A stretch of 64,000 nt of DNA from Thozetella sp. PMI_491. Taxonomy: Eukaryota; Ascomycota; Sordariomycetes; Chaetosphaeriales; Chaetosphaeriaceae. The stretch's first letter is position 1, and each line of letters starts with the position of its first letter. Below the pieces are notes generated by a model. The model searched no databases and was not told where the DNA came from. It worked only from the letters and a program-made list of their open reading frames with translations. Of this stretch, positions 36,881 through 49,800 are shown piece by piece. The position numbers were made by a program, and so were the translations under genes. The stretch is from assembly GCA_021432635.1 (NCBI GenBank), contig MU270042.1:369577-433576 (forward strand), in the 5' to 3' direction.

Positions 36881-39800
36881 TCTAGCTTATTAAATATAAG
36901 GTAAAAAATAGCTCGGTCTTATAATAAATATATTTACTTTTACTATAGGTAATCTTTTAATATTTTAATAGTGATTTACTTATTAATATAGCTATTAATA
37001 GGAGGAGGTTAAGGCTTATTAGTCTTTTATATAGATTTATTAGGCCTTTTTTTATAACTAGGCTTATATTAAATAATATCTAAATATAAGGTATTTTAAG
37101 CCTAGTTCTCTTATAAAGTATTAATTATTTTATATTAAATAACTTATAAGGAATAGAAAAACTTAGTGTTTTTATTTATAGTTAAAATAAATAAAAGCTA
37201 TTTAAACTAGGCCTAAGTTAAAGCCTAATAAGAAGTACTATAGAATTATACTCTTCTTAAGGTTAACTCTTTTCTTTTTAACCCTTTTAATAATAATAAT
37301 TCTCTTAATAATCTATCTAGTAACTTATTTAATCTTTCTTCTCTTAATAAATAGTCTCTTCTTAGATTATCTATAACTTACCTAGCTAATAGTAATACTA
37401 GCCTTTAATAATAACCTAGAGATAATTCTAGCCCTAGTAGTTTTTTTAATAGTAGTTTTAATAGGATTTAAATATAAGTTATATCTAATCTTAGCTAGGA
37501 TATTATTTATTTTAATAGTAATATAAATAATTATAAAAATAATAGTTATAAAAGTAATAATTATAGTAATAATAACTATAAAAATAATAGTTATAAAAGA
37601 GATAGTTATAAATATAAAAAGGGTATTATAGGTAATTTAGCTATAATTTTTATTACTATTAGTAAAGATAAGTCTTTATCTTAAAAGTCTAAGAGTAAGT
37701 AAGATAATAAAGCTTTTTATATCTTTATTAATAAAGGTAAATAAGTTAATATTAAAGGCTTTTTTATTTTTAATCTAGTTAGTTTTTATATTTATACTAA
37801 TATTTTTTAGGTTTATTTATAGGTTGAACTTCTCTTAGTCCTTATATTTTTAAGCTTTTATCTTTCTTAGATATTTATTATAACCTTTATTAAAGTTATA
37901 CTCTTAGTTATACTACTTTTTTTCTAACCCTAGTTTATACTTTAACTAGTATTATTAGCTTTTATTAATCTTTATAAGCCTTAGTTTTAAGTATAACTTA
38001 TAATATTTACTTTTATAATCCTTTTATAAAAGACTTACCTTTTACCTGCCTTAATAAATATTAAAAGTATAAAAGAGCTTAATAAGTTATTTATAATATT
38101 ATTTTATAAGGGTTTTTTATCTTTTTTAAGGGTTTTTTCTTAGCTCTTTAGGCCTTAATAGTCTTTTTTTTTAACTTATAAATAAAAGCTTTTAAGCTTA
38201 TTTTTTAAGCTTATCCCTATTATTTTCCCCTATTACCTTATAATTAGTTTACTCTTTTCTTTATTTTTTTTAAAAGTAAATAGTTTTAATACCTTAAATA
38301 TCTTTAAGAATTAAGTAATTACCTCTTTTATATTTTTTATATCTATTTTATAAACCTATTAATTATACTTTAAAGGCTATCTAGCCTATTTAACTAGATA
38401 ATATATATCTTTTTTAATATTTTTTTTACCTTATATTTCTTTAATCTCTTATTTATCTAGGTCTTTTTTTAGGTTTAGTATTTATAAAAAGTTAGCTGTT
38501 TAAACGCTTTTTTTAATCCTTTAAGGCTTAAATAACTTAATAGAAAATATATTATAAAGCTGATTATATTATTCTAATAATACTAGTTAATATACCTATA
38601 TTTTAATATATTTAACTACCTTAAAAGGCCTTATAAACTTTATTATTAGCTTTTACTTAGTCTTTAACTTTAAGTTTTTTATTAATAGTTTAACTAGGCT
38701 TTTTACTTTAAACTTAATAAGAGTATAGTTTATATTATAGTATTTCTTTTATAGCTTAATAATATACTTTTAGTATTTTCTTATTAATTTATATATAAAC
38801 TTATAATACTTTAGTTATTTTTTAACTATAAAAACCCTTTTCTTAAGAGTATTACCCTTAATATTTATATTAATTATAAGGCTATAAAATATTAAGGCTT
38901 TATTTAGAGTTTTATCTATAGTAAAACTTTAGAGATTATTATATATTACTTTTATAAAGTGATATAATTTTATTTATATTTTTAGGTTTTCCTTAATATA
39001 ATACTTAAGGTAATACTTTAAAAATTAGTTTATCTTCTTTATTTATTTATTAGTCTAAGAGTAAAATATAGTTAATAATTATTATTTTATACTTATTTAC
39101 TAGTATAATTCTCCTTAAAACTTATTTATAAAGACTAGGCCTTTATCTAAGACTATTTTAACAGGGGTTTTAAAGGGTAACTCTATCTTTTTATAAAAGA
39201 TTATTATTAGCTTTATAATATTAATTATTATTAATACTAGTAAAAACTTATAGTACTTTATAAAGTAGTTAACTATTATTAAAATAGTATTAATCTTTAC
39301 TTTTTTATACTTTACTAGTAATAGTTTTATTATAAAATCTATTAAGACTTTTTTAAATAGCTTTATTAGTAAAGATAAGAGTTAAAACTCTTTATAAAGA
39401 TAATACTATCTTACCTTTACTTTAAAGTAGATTTAATATATTTTTATATAGTTTTTTTACTTTTATAAAGACTTTTTTCTAATAAAACCTTTTTAAAAAG
39501 AGGTTTAAGGTCTTTATTATACCCTTATAACCTATAATTAAATTATTATAATATAGTTTTAAGATCTTTTACTTTATACTCTTTTTTATTAGAATTTATA
39601 ACTAACTTTAATATTAAATAATATTACTTATATTAATTAACTAGGCTAGGTTTACTCTAGCTCTCTTTTATTTAATAGTTTTTATAATAAATAATTAAAG
39701 CTATATATCTTTAGTATTTATTTATTAGAGTCTTATAATTAAATCTTATAAGGACTTTAAGACTTTTATAATAGATATTATTTTAAAAAGGATATATATA

Positions 39801-42800
39801 TATACTTAACTTTATAAGATAAGTTATTTATAATTAGCTATTTTAATATTAATTATTACTAATATTATACCCTAGCTATTATAAATTTAAAGACAGGGGC
39901 TTATAGTTTCTTTTAGTTTTTTTTACCTTTAAGCCTATCTTATTTTAATAGATTATAGACTTACTTATTTAGTCTAGGTTATTATAAGATAAATACTTAT
40001 CCTTTAGACTAGAGTTATTTTTTTCTATAAGATATATAAATATTTATCTATTTTTAAACCCTTTTTAAGTTAGTAATTTAGTCTTTTTAATAGCTTATTT
40101 ATAAGATTTTAATTACCTGTCTAGTACTTAATTTTAAAGTTAAAACTAATTAGATAGATATATTATTTAGCCTATTAGTTATTTAACTTTTTAAAGCTTA
40201 TAAACTCTTTTAAATTCTTATAATTAAAATAAATCTTAATAAAGAATTAACTCCTTTTTAGATAAGGTTTTTAATACTTAAATAAACTTATTATTATTAG
40301 TATTTTCTTTTTAAAGATTTAATAGTTTAATATTATATCTCTTTACTTTTAAGATTAAAATACTATAGGGTAATATACCTTATTTTTATCTAGTTAACTT
40401 AAAATATTTATCCCTATTATTATTAAAATATTAGTCTTTAAATATATTAACTACTTTAAGTTAAAATATTATAATAATAAAGCTTTTATAAAAGCTTTAA
40501 CTAAAGTATTAAATACTTATAATACCTTATCTTTTAAGGTTATATCCCTTAGTTTATAGCTTTTTTTACTCTCCTTTAAAAGATTAGTAAAGGGAGAGAT
40601 AATCTTAGAATAGGTATAAATAAATCTCTTTATAATTTATAGGTATTAGTTATTTAATAATAATATAGATCTACTTTAAATTAATAAAAACTTCTCTAGC
40701 TAAAATTATATAGCTTAAAAAGTTTACTTACTTTTAATAAAATATATACTTCTCTAGGTTTATATATAACTAAGCCTAGTTTAGTCTCTTTAAAACTTAA
40801 TATAGGTATTTAATATATTATTTTTAGTCCTTTAAAAATATTAAGATATTATTTAAGTATATTATATAAAAGGTATTTAATAATTTCTTTAAAGCTAGGT
40901 AGATATAGTTTTAAAAAGTTATAAGTATATTAGTTAATCTAAATAGTATAATTAAATACTTATAATAACTATAATATATTTAAAATATTATCTTTTACTT
41001 ATTATTTATATAAATATAAATCTAATAATATATCTTTTTAATATTAATCTTAGAGAATATTTTTAATTTTAACACTTAATTTAAAATCTTAAAAATTAAT
41101 AATAATATATATTAGTTCTTTATTATTACTTTATTTAATTCCTTATAATTTATATAAAGATAAAAGGTTTTATCTTTTTTAAGTATAAATAAGATTAAAG
41201 TACTTATTAGACTTTTTAATAATTAGATCTTATCTTATTTTAACTTGTCTTAAATATATTATTTTATTACTTTTAACTCCTTTTAAGATAGGTAATAAAT
41301 TCTTTTATAAGGTAAAATAATATTAAGAAAGAGGTTAATAATATAATTTATTTCTTTATAACTAGGTAAAACACTAGACTTCTTTATATTAAAGACTTTA
41401 AACTAGTGTTATAGCTTTTTTAAAAGGCTTATAACTTAACCTTATTAAGTTTTAGCTTATTATCCTCTTTTAATAAATATATTACTTTATATAAGAGAAT
41501 AATAATATATATAACTGCCTTATTTTAATAGACTTTTATAAACTTTTTAAAAGAGATAATATAAATAAAGATAGGTTTAAATATATAACACTAGTAATCT
41601 TTTTATAAAAAGAGTAAGATTCTTAACCTTTTTAAGCTTAGGTTTAATAGGATTATATTTATATCTTCTTATTCTTTTATTATAACTATTAGTATTACTT
41701 TATATCTTTAAGTCTCTCCTTTATAATTTATTAATAAAAATAATAATTAATAGAGTCTTTTATCTTATAATTAAGGACCTCTTAGTCTTTTAATTATTAG
41801 ACTTAATATTATTAATTATTTTAACTAGTATTTTTATATAAACTCTATAATAATTATATCTATTTTTATTATAATATTTAATAATACTTTAATTTTTATA
41901 TTTAAAGATTTTTTATTTTATATAAGAAATATAGTTATTTTAAAGGTATTTCTAATCTTAACTCTTATTAGTTTTATTAGTAGGACCTTTTTATTAATAG
42001 ACTTTCTTTTTTCTATTATATAATTATATCTACTTATATCTTTTTAAAGTAATTAATAATTAAATAATCTCTTAAGTTATAATAATAATATAAAAACTTT
42101 TTTCTCTTATTAGATATAAGAAATAACCTTATTTCTCTTTTTAATAGTTATTCTCTTAATAGATATATTTTAAGTTTATAATTAAGTATCTCTTAAGTTA
42201 GTATTATAAAAGAGTTATATTATAATACCTTATAGTTTTAAAAGTATTTTATCTAAAAATACTTTAAGCTTAAAGATTGTTTAAAGTCTTTTTAATCTCT
42301 TATCCTTTTATATTTACTAGTCTTCCTAGTTTTTTAAAGGTATAAAAGTACCTCTTAGAGTTAAATAACTAGGTTAACTATTTATTATTAAGTATCTAGC
42401 TTTTTTATCTTATAAAGATTAATTTTATTTATTAGCTTAAAGAATAGTTTTTTATAGAATAATATAATATATTCCTTATTACTCTTTTATTTTAGTAGTT
42501 TCTTAATATTATTTAGATAAGAGTAAAAGTTATAAGGGGATTAACCTAATTATTAAATAATATTTTCTTATATTTAAACTATCCTTACTTTTTTATTTTA
42601 ATTATTAAAGATAAAGTTATTAGTCTAGATTATAAATTAATCTTAAAAAGTTTTAATCTAGACTTATTTCTCTTTATCTTTAATAAACTTTAAATAATAG
42701 TTTTATCTAATATAATACTCTTAGTCTATATTATTTAAGGCTAGTAAGATCTTCCTTAAGCCCTTTTTATATTTCCTTAAGGACTTTTTAAATATTTATT

Positions 42801-43400
42801 TCAGGTTCCTTAACTAGTTATCCCTTTAATATATACTAATTATCCTTAAGAGCTTAAAGAGGTTTTTAACCTTAACTTCCCTAGGGCTATTATCTCCTAG
42901 GGAGTCCTAGCTATTATTATTACCCTATTTATTTCACTAGGGAATTAAGATATCTCTATCCTTAAGTTTCTTTTAAAGCTTAGCCTCTTTTTATCTAAGT
43001 ATATAAAGCTATTCTAATAGTTAAATTTATACTTTTATATTAATAATCTCTTTACCTTTAGTCTATACTTTTATAATAGATACCTATACTAATAACTATT
43101 ATTTTATCGTTAGGGTTTTATATTAGCTTTCTACCTCTAAAGGTTTATTTATAATTATAAAGTATAAAGGGTCTAGCTAGGTATTAGGAATAATTAACCC
43201 CTAGCTTTATTATATACTTAAATTAGTATCTTCTTAGACTAGGGCCTTTCCCTTTACTAAGCCTGATCCACCAGCTCTTATTATAGTACTAGTAGCCTAA
43301 TATAAAGAAGTATTAGAATTATAATATTATAGTATTAAGTCCCTAGGAGGGGTTACTAATATAGGCAAGAGTTAAGGGAACAGGTAATTATATTTCTCAA
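36881..43400 (-). mobile_element. Second RIP-destroyed gypsy-type retroelement region, borders unknown
   Basis: Extremely A/T-rich. On the minus strand about 40828-40872 reads as a reverse-transcriptase core: YLDDILIFSKD with both Asp as Asn and Ser as Leu, as RIP would produce. The same neighbourhood (40,935-40,965) shares the word aatagtataattaaatacttataa with 4496-4520 of the first element, so the two are related at the RT region. I found no LTR pair and do not claim borders; the block could hold more than one element. Confidence 0.55.
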
Positions 43401-43428
43401 CTATAACGGTACTACTTAACTAACACTT

Positions 43429-43449
43429 ACAGGAGGGAGATCCTCCTGT
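43429..43449. repeat. Perfect 8-bp hairpin acaggagg / cctcctgt
   Basis: Arms 43429-43436 and 43442-43449 around gagat. It sits where the AT block ends. A second perfect hairpin follows at 43554-43578. Confidence 0.8.
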
Positions 43450-43600
43450 AGCGTAACATACTCAGCCGGTCTGCTTATAAAACCCACTTAGAACGCTACC
43501 AGATTAGGCACGGAACACCCCCGGCTCCCACCTGTAGTACGGTAGTTGCCCCAACTGTAATAGGCATCTTATTACAGTAACCACAGCCTATATTGTTTAC
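43447..43600. repeat. Possible solo LTR or element terminus
   Basis: The GC-normal segment begins TGTAGCG and ends TTGTTTACA, so its ends are short inverted TGTA...TACA. It borders the AT block. It contains a 9-bp perfect hairpin (actgtaata / tattacagt, 43554-43562 with 43570-43578). No second copy was found in the window, so this is a weak call. Confidence 0.25.
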
Positions 43601-43829
43601 AGCGGCCTAAGAACATCCTAGGTATAAGATAGGTATATAATACTGAAATTTAAATATACTTCCCGCCTATCCCGCGCCGGTTCGTTGGATGGCTCGCTCT
43701 TTTAGTACCAAAAGTCTGAGTCTAGGGACATACTGTTGCAAAATATAATTACAGCAAAAGTTTGTATATCGTACCGTCATACCACTCTTTTCGTCGGCGG
43801 TTCCGTTATGATCTATGTTTCATCTAGCG

Positions 43830-44801
43830 CTAAATAAATGCTAGCCACTTTTCGATAGAAAGGCATAAGATCATCCCACCAACACCTGACACTACCGGCC
43901 GGCATGCACAGGCTATGTACTGCAGGAAATAGCTTTTGGGAGTAATGCATTCGATCAGAACTCCAGAGAAGAACAGAAATGCGGCAGTGATGGTTGCAAC
44001 AGATGAGTATAGAGACTTGACTGCTGGTCTTTCCTTTCTCCGCTTCACACCTATTTTACTACTCAGACGCGGTTTCTCCACTATTACCCCCTGCCTAGTA
44101 ACCCTGAACATACAATGTGGTCCCTGTTCAATTGCTACCATGGGAAGGTTGATACTGTAAAGCGTCCCGGGGGATGGGAGGATTACCGCCACTGAAAACT
44201 GGCTGTTTTGCTTACTTTTTGCCCCATCAGTTTTGCAACGTGCGAGGCTCTTTAAAAGCGCCGCTTCGTCAATCCCGCTGACGGTGTACGGGACTTCGTG
44301 GAGAGAGAATTGCCCCTCGGATGCCTGGGGGAGACGGGGAAACATCTATGGTTCGCCGGCGCAAAGCATCCTACAAGCAGCTGCACTTGCAGGTTGTATG
44401 GGCGGGAGATCGCTGTTGCCGACCGCATGGATCTGGGTCTTCCTCTGGGACAACAGTGGGCGCCTCTTTCCCTTTGCTTCTTCGGTGCCCAATGGCTGTA
44501 TTCTTATTCGGTGGCTTCCTCACCCGGGCTGAGAATTCAGCTCGGCATTTGTTGTTATGCTTTGTGAGAGTTCTACGGAAGATTCCGCTATAGATAGTAT
44601 GGGTGGATAGCCTTGCGGAGATCCTATCCGGCTATCTCCCGCCCCTCCTTTTTCATTAATTATTCGTGGCGTACAATATTGGGATTCTAGGCTTGTCTTC
44701 CACACCCACAATAGCGGCCTTGTGGCTTTCTCGCGTTTCGAGATGTCAGCTATTGCGCCTGCCTGAGTGATCACGAGTCTCAATGGTCTACGCCACCACA
44801 T
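43830..44801 (-). pseudogene. Two-stop frame encoding an unrecognised protein with C-terminal membrane segments
   Basis: On the minus strand one reading frame runs from ATG 44801 to TGA 43830 with only two internal stops, TGA at 44520-44522 and TAG at 44346-44348. The three parts share the same frame and similar codon use. The last 70 residues hold two hydrophobic segments separated by a basic, Pro-containing loop. Both stops could come from CGA and CAG by C-to-T change, so a recently disabled gene is more likely than three unrelated ORFs. No intron of acceptable size (above 45 bp) removes the stops. I do not recognise the family. It is divergent from the gene at 45057, with only 255 bp between the starts. 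Confidence 0.45.
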
Positions 44802-45056
44802 TGGCGCACTGGCGTGACATATAATGGTATTTACATAAGGGTAACGTGCGGCCGTACCCTACAGTCCTGAGTAAAAACCTAAGCTAGATTGGTCTCCCAA
44901 CAATTCCGCGGGAAATTGTTTTAAAGCAAAGCTTTGTTCATCCCCCAAGTTCCAGCCCTTTCTAGGCCTCCGAAGTTCTATGATACTTGCATGAGTGTTT
45001 AATGAACTCTACCTCGAGCAAATCACTTCATCACCTCACGCGCTCGGCTATTCGCT

Positions 45057-47109
45057 ATGTTGGATCTAAGAAATCAGACCATTTCAAATGCATCAGATAA
45101 AGACGTCGAGTATCAGAGTTCAATTCATCTCAGTGCCGCAATAGCGAGCACAGTGGTGCTCCTTCTGCTGCAATATCATATTCGCCAGCATGGCTATAAA
45201 CTTAGTCGTACTTGGTACAGATCGACTGACTGTCAGATGTGGGTAGCTATGGGGAGTGTGAGCCTGTTCTGGACGATCCTCGTTCTGCACTCAGCACTTA
45301 TTTGGGAGGATTACGGCTCGACACCATGCAGGGAGAGTTTCAGAAGCTGGGAGTGCGCCGGGAGGCTTGCATTCACACCCTGGATTCTCAATGGCATGGT
45401 TTTCTGGTGGGTTCTGCGGTACATCTTCCACAGAACCAGTCTAGGCTCACGGCGTGCGCTCGTCCAAACCCTTGATTAAGCTTCAGACTGCTAACTCGTT
45501 TAGCAAAGGCGCCCAAAATGGCGGCAATAGAAAGCATGGACTGGCCCGAATCCCACGCATTCCTAAACCATGGAGCTGGCGCATCGAACCATTGACTATC
45601 TTTATCATTACCGCTACTCCAACGGCATGGACAGCGGTGGCGGCCCTCAAAGTGCAGCTCTATACTCTGGGGATGCTCATGTTTGCCACGATGTTCATAC
45701 TGCTCGACGCCATCCAGGAATACCCGTACCACCTCACAATGGTGCACAGATACGCGATGGATGATATCAGAGTGCCGGTGCTATCCCCACTCGACTCTGG
45801 GATGGTTTATATTCTACCATCTCGGAAGTACGGATTCGATGCGGCGTTCTGCCACAAACTGGAGCATGAACACCGGATTCTTGACTCGATTAGGCAGTTC
45901 GTTGAGCCAGTGGATATTGTCATAGGGGAGTGGAACCTGGCAAAATGTAGGGCAGCTGTACGCAAAGTTCTGACCTCGCAAGCCGACAAGATTGATGGCC
46001 ACCAAAACATGATCAAAGACCTGGCATATTGGCTCTACCCGCGCGACGATGACACGTCAACGGCGCATATCTGGGGCGAACCCGGTTTATTTTCGTCTCT
46101 AGCAAACCGATGGAGGCAATTGTGGGCCTGGGTGACTGGCTCCTATATACCACCAGATGAGCAATACACAGAGTGCAAAACCCGCCCAGGTTTTACACTC
46201 ATCGGTCGGGATACTTCTTTGGCCCTTCTATTCTGGGAATACCTCGTATTCGAACGACGTTGGCAACTCGATGATGAGATGGAGCAAAACGTGAAGGAGG
46301 GTCACGGAATCAATGCTGATTCCGAGAAGAAGTTTATTGCATTCCGAGACAAAGTCTGGCGGCTTCGGGCCCCAAAGTATACTGGAGTTGGACCCACAGA
46401 CAATTTTGGGGACTTTGCGAATATACCAGCATGTGGACCACTGTGCAGCAGTCCCACTGACGGCAGTCTTGCATGCCAAGGAGAACTGCTTGTATCGGGA
46501 TCAAGTTCCTTAATCCACTATCAGACTTGCGGCAGCTCCCCTGGATGGCAGGGGTTTCTAGAAGCAGTTTCCGAAGTCTACCGCATACTTGGTAGAGACC
46601 AATTAGGAAAGAAGGGCCCTAGATGCGATGGGAATAGGGCTGATGGTGGTGACGTGGAGATGTATGGTGGCCACTCGGTTATTGCAGAGGCAGAAGCACA
46701 CTGCAGCATACTTGTTGAGAGGGTTATCGAAGAAGTCGACAAGGCCAGAGTCCGCGGCGACCCAATACTGATGAAGGGATCAATCCATACCACCATTAAT
46801 CTGATAACATCGGTAAAAGACTACGCAGCGCGGCTCTGGGATGCCTGCTGGGCAGAGTGTCCAAGCACTTTTGGAGCTCTGTATCTTTGGACAACGGTCT
46901 GGTACATCGACGTTGGCAACATTGGGTTCCACACCACGCCATTGCTCCCAAAGGGGGACCCCAAAAACTGGCTGGACGACGGACCAGACTATATGACTGT
47001 CTGGAGGATTCGGTGGAGGCACCGATGGCATACGGCGATCTTATGTCAATTGGTTGTTTTGCTGCCCACTATGATCAACAGCTTTTTATCTTTGGTTGCA
47101 ATTGTTTAA
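45057..47109 (+). CDS. Orphan multi-pass membrane protein (655 aa)
   Basis: Two exons, 45057-45418 and 45504-47109. The junction resolves a frame change by an 85-bp intron with GTACAT donor, a GCTAAC branch site and TTTAG acceptor. The product has three membrane segments in the first 121 residues, a further one or two at about 145-185, a large soluble middle of about 400 residues and a hydrophobic C-terminus. The middle is rich in Trp, His and Asp and contains a short Cys-containing, Gly/Ser-rich stretch (CGPLCSSPTDGSLACQGE). I recognise no enzyme motif or family. It looks like one of the many uncharacterised fungal membrane proteins with an internal globular domain, often seen in lineage-specific, heterokaryon-type or repeat-rich loci. 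It is intact, so probably expressed; role unknown. Confidence 0.75.
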
Positions 47110-47995
47110 TATACAAGCTAGATGTACACAATGGGTCAAATATCTAGTGAGGTATTGTGGGTTAAGGGCGCGACTAGTATCGAGGTCAAATTGCGGTATA
47201 AGTTATCGCGGCATACCACTATCGACAGTTATTGCGCTGATTGACGCGATCGAGGTAGAACTATTATGGCGGAGCTGCATTCGGTCTACCGTATAATAGC
47301 GGACGTGGTGCTGCGCCGGCGGGGTTTAGCGACACCCTCGTTGGGGCCCTGCGCTTACGACGGATGCTGGAGGTGGAGGGGCTGCCTGTCCCGCCGCTTG
47401 CAGCATTTCTGTTTCTACCGGTGAGTTGCTAGTCGGGGCACACCCGCAACGTAGCGATATAGCTACTCTTCTCGGGGATGGATATCCATTTGATGACGAG
47501 TATTAGGAGATCAGGTCAGAACTATCATCTAAGAAGCCCACTATGGGACCATATGTAAGTCTACGAGGCATAGATATAATGCTACATTGACCTAATACTG
47601 CTGCTTGTTAGACTTTTATACGAGTGCTGGATTATAGCCTACCGGAAAAGAACCTGCCAACTATACATAGGATCCCGAGTTCTTAGATTTCCGTCGTTTA
47701 AGTTCAGAGCTCAAAGACTCGTGTATTATTTCTATTAGGAAAGAGAGTTGATCTAGCTTTAGCGAATGAGTCAGCGAAGTATATACCTTTCTACATTCAG
47801 AAGCTTGCATGCTGAATGCTACTCCCATGGAAAGTGCGGAATGTTATATCTGAGCTCCATGGGCGAGAAAGTGTGGGCAAGGAGCGTCGCTGGATGGGGT
47901 AGGTTACCTAGGACGGAGATAGTCGACCCCACTTGTGCATTCCCGCGACTAAATCTTGAATTGACAGAGGTGAGCATAGCGACGTAAGAGCGTTT
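47110..47995. other. Gene-free intergenic DNA
   Basis: Short frames only; nothing recognised. Confidence 0.4.
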
Positions 47996-48391
47996 TCACA
48001 ACGAAGTTTGGTAATGCAAACCGTGACTGTCGTCGCTGCTCTGGAATAGTGTCCATGACACTGCGCCCACTGTGCTGTGCACTAAGAACCGAGCAATTCA
48101 CCAAACTTGGTCTGCCCCGATACCATCTGACAAGCTGGCGTGAACATGCGTTCCACAGCCATGACCAACAGTCGTGACAATGTCGAAAAATCTCTCGACA
48201 CTGGCCCAAACCTTATTGATATCATCCATGCATTCGCCATTTGATTCGGGCCTAGTCTCAAAGTCATATGCCTATGTAGTTAGCTCAATGCCACAGGCGT
48301 CAGTTTCCACGATAGAGCCATCTGCTTCGACAGTCCACTTCGAATACTCTATTTCTTTGTCCTGCCCGTCACTCGTAGCATCTTCTCCTCA
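47996..48391 (-). pseudogene. Relic of a fungal amidoligase-like gene
   Basis: One minus-strand frame of about 130 codons with two internal stops reads YSKWTVEADGSI, then CGIELTT, then a Trp/Phe segment, then CGTHVHASL, then IARFLV and a C-terminal segment. The trio W-x-V-x-x-D-x-S-I, (G)-IEL and C-G-x-H-V-H is the landmark set of the amidoligase family (ATP-grasp-like carboxylate-amine ligases common in fungi). One stop (TGA, about 48,099) stands in front of IARFLV where Arg (CGA) would fit, so C-to-T decay is likely. The N-terminal and C-terminal ends are missing. It is not functional. Family call is by motif order and spacing only. Confidence 0.55.
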
Positions 48392-49259
48392 TTTACCAAT
48401 ATACATTATTGTTCGATAAAGTCTCTAAGGAATCTCATAATACATATTTAATTATATTCTACAACTTCAGTGTCAGCAGAATTCTATTCTGTACACACCT
48501 TAAACAAATAGTGCTCTTCTAGCAACGGGAGATACTCCTCTTTGGGCCTGAGCGCAGCCTCGAACTCAGCGCCAAACTGAATATTCTGAGTCATAATGTG
48601 CTGAAATCTATCGTCTGCTATATAGCTATATTTACCACTCCGCCTACATTAGGAATTAGTACACAAGGTACTACAATCATTATCCTCTATACCACACAAG
48701 CTACCTGGGTCCCGGGACTAGTAGCTAGGGATCCCAATAGGGAGAAGAGTAAAATAGATAGATTAATCAATAGGTATTCCTAGAATTTTGCAACGAGGCC
48801 TAGTACTCCTATATACGGTTAGAGTGTAAATACTATAGCCTTACAAGACAAACCTTTGTGATACCCGTTAGAAATAGGGGTTATAGAGAAAAAGGCTGTA
48901 GAAGTTGTTATTAATGCAGAAAGTCTCTAATACAACCCTTAAGATATCTTCCGTCTAAGTCGCTTTAAGTTTTAATCTGGATGGCACAGAGTGGTCCCAG
49001 AACCCGATTCCGCCCATAATCGCGTCGACAACAAAGCCCTCGAGAAGAACATATAAGCTCTCGAGTAGAAGAGTGGATCACACATGAAACTCTCCCGTCG
49101 ATATAGATCTCTTATCTTCTGGGGTCCGGTGGCTAGATGAGGATCTGTACTAAGTGATATAATTTGTAATTCATAGCACATACCACCTGCTATAAAATCT
49201 GGCCTGCGAAAATATAATAGCTAAAAGTTTTATACAAAGTATACTACTCTAGCCTAGGA
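48392..49259. other. Degraded DNA upstream of the regulator relic
   Basis: Mixed AT-rich and normal segments. At 48972-49181 (minus) a 69-codon frame with FYSRAYMFFSRALL may be the decayed continuation of the Zn2Cys6 relic (middle homology region), but this is weak. Confidence 0.3.
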
Positions 49260-49800
49260 GAAAGCTTAAGTAGCAGGAGATCCCCCCTAATAAAAAGAGG
49301 TGTCTATCAAGCATGCCTAGCCTAAATAAAGCAGAGAACGCCAGCTCTTTCGATAACAGTAACCGCTCGACAAGATCTAACACATCGCTATTATAGTTAG
49401 CAGCTTAAAAGCCGCTATCCAAGATAGAAGATCTGCTCAACCCAGACTTTGACGTACTTAGGCTTAGCAGGGGGGGTGTAATGGCCCCGTTAAGTAAGCT
49501 TACTGAGTAGATAACTACAGGGCCAGGCCACCCAGGATTTACTAAGGCAGAGGGTTTCTACTTATCTAGACAAGTAGTAGAAGACAACTCTATAAAGTCA
49601 GGATCCATGTAGCTCTCTACAGACCCCAGCCAGTACAACGGTCCAGGGACTAAGTAGGAAGGCGCAGCCTTCTAGATCCCCTCGCCCAAGTAAGGCTAGC
49701 AGCACCCCAGCTCATTTCGCTAGCACCCACAGCAGTGCAGCTTCGTCTCGTCATACTTCTTACACGATCGGCAAGTAAAGCACCCTGGCAGACTCAGTCC
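49260..49800 (-). pseudogene. Relic of a Zn(II)2Cys6 transcription factor
   Basis: The minus-strand frame beginning near 49,800 reads a binuclear-cluster domain, GCFTCRSCKKYDETKLHCCGC then RNELGC, and runs on for about 160 codons to 49,260 with several TAG/TAA stops. Compared with the family pattern, one basic residue is now Cys, one cluster Cys is now Tyr and one codon of the basic stretch is missing. Such changes fit G-to-A and C-to-T mutation plus a small deletion. An intron acceptor-like tttgcag just before the domain (about 49,811) suggests that it was originally exon 2. It cannot bind zinc properly. The plus strand also looks coding here, but that is only a shadow. Confidence 0.6.

Noticed and set aside
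45454-45503. Frameshift mutation in the 655-aa membrane protein
   Set aside because: An 85-bp intron with donor GTACAT, branch GCTAAC and acceptor TTTAG explains the frame change without damage.
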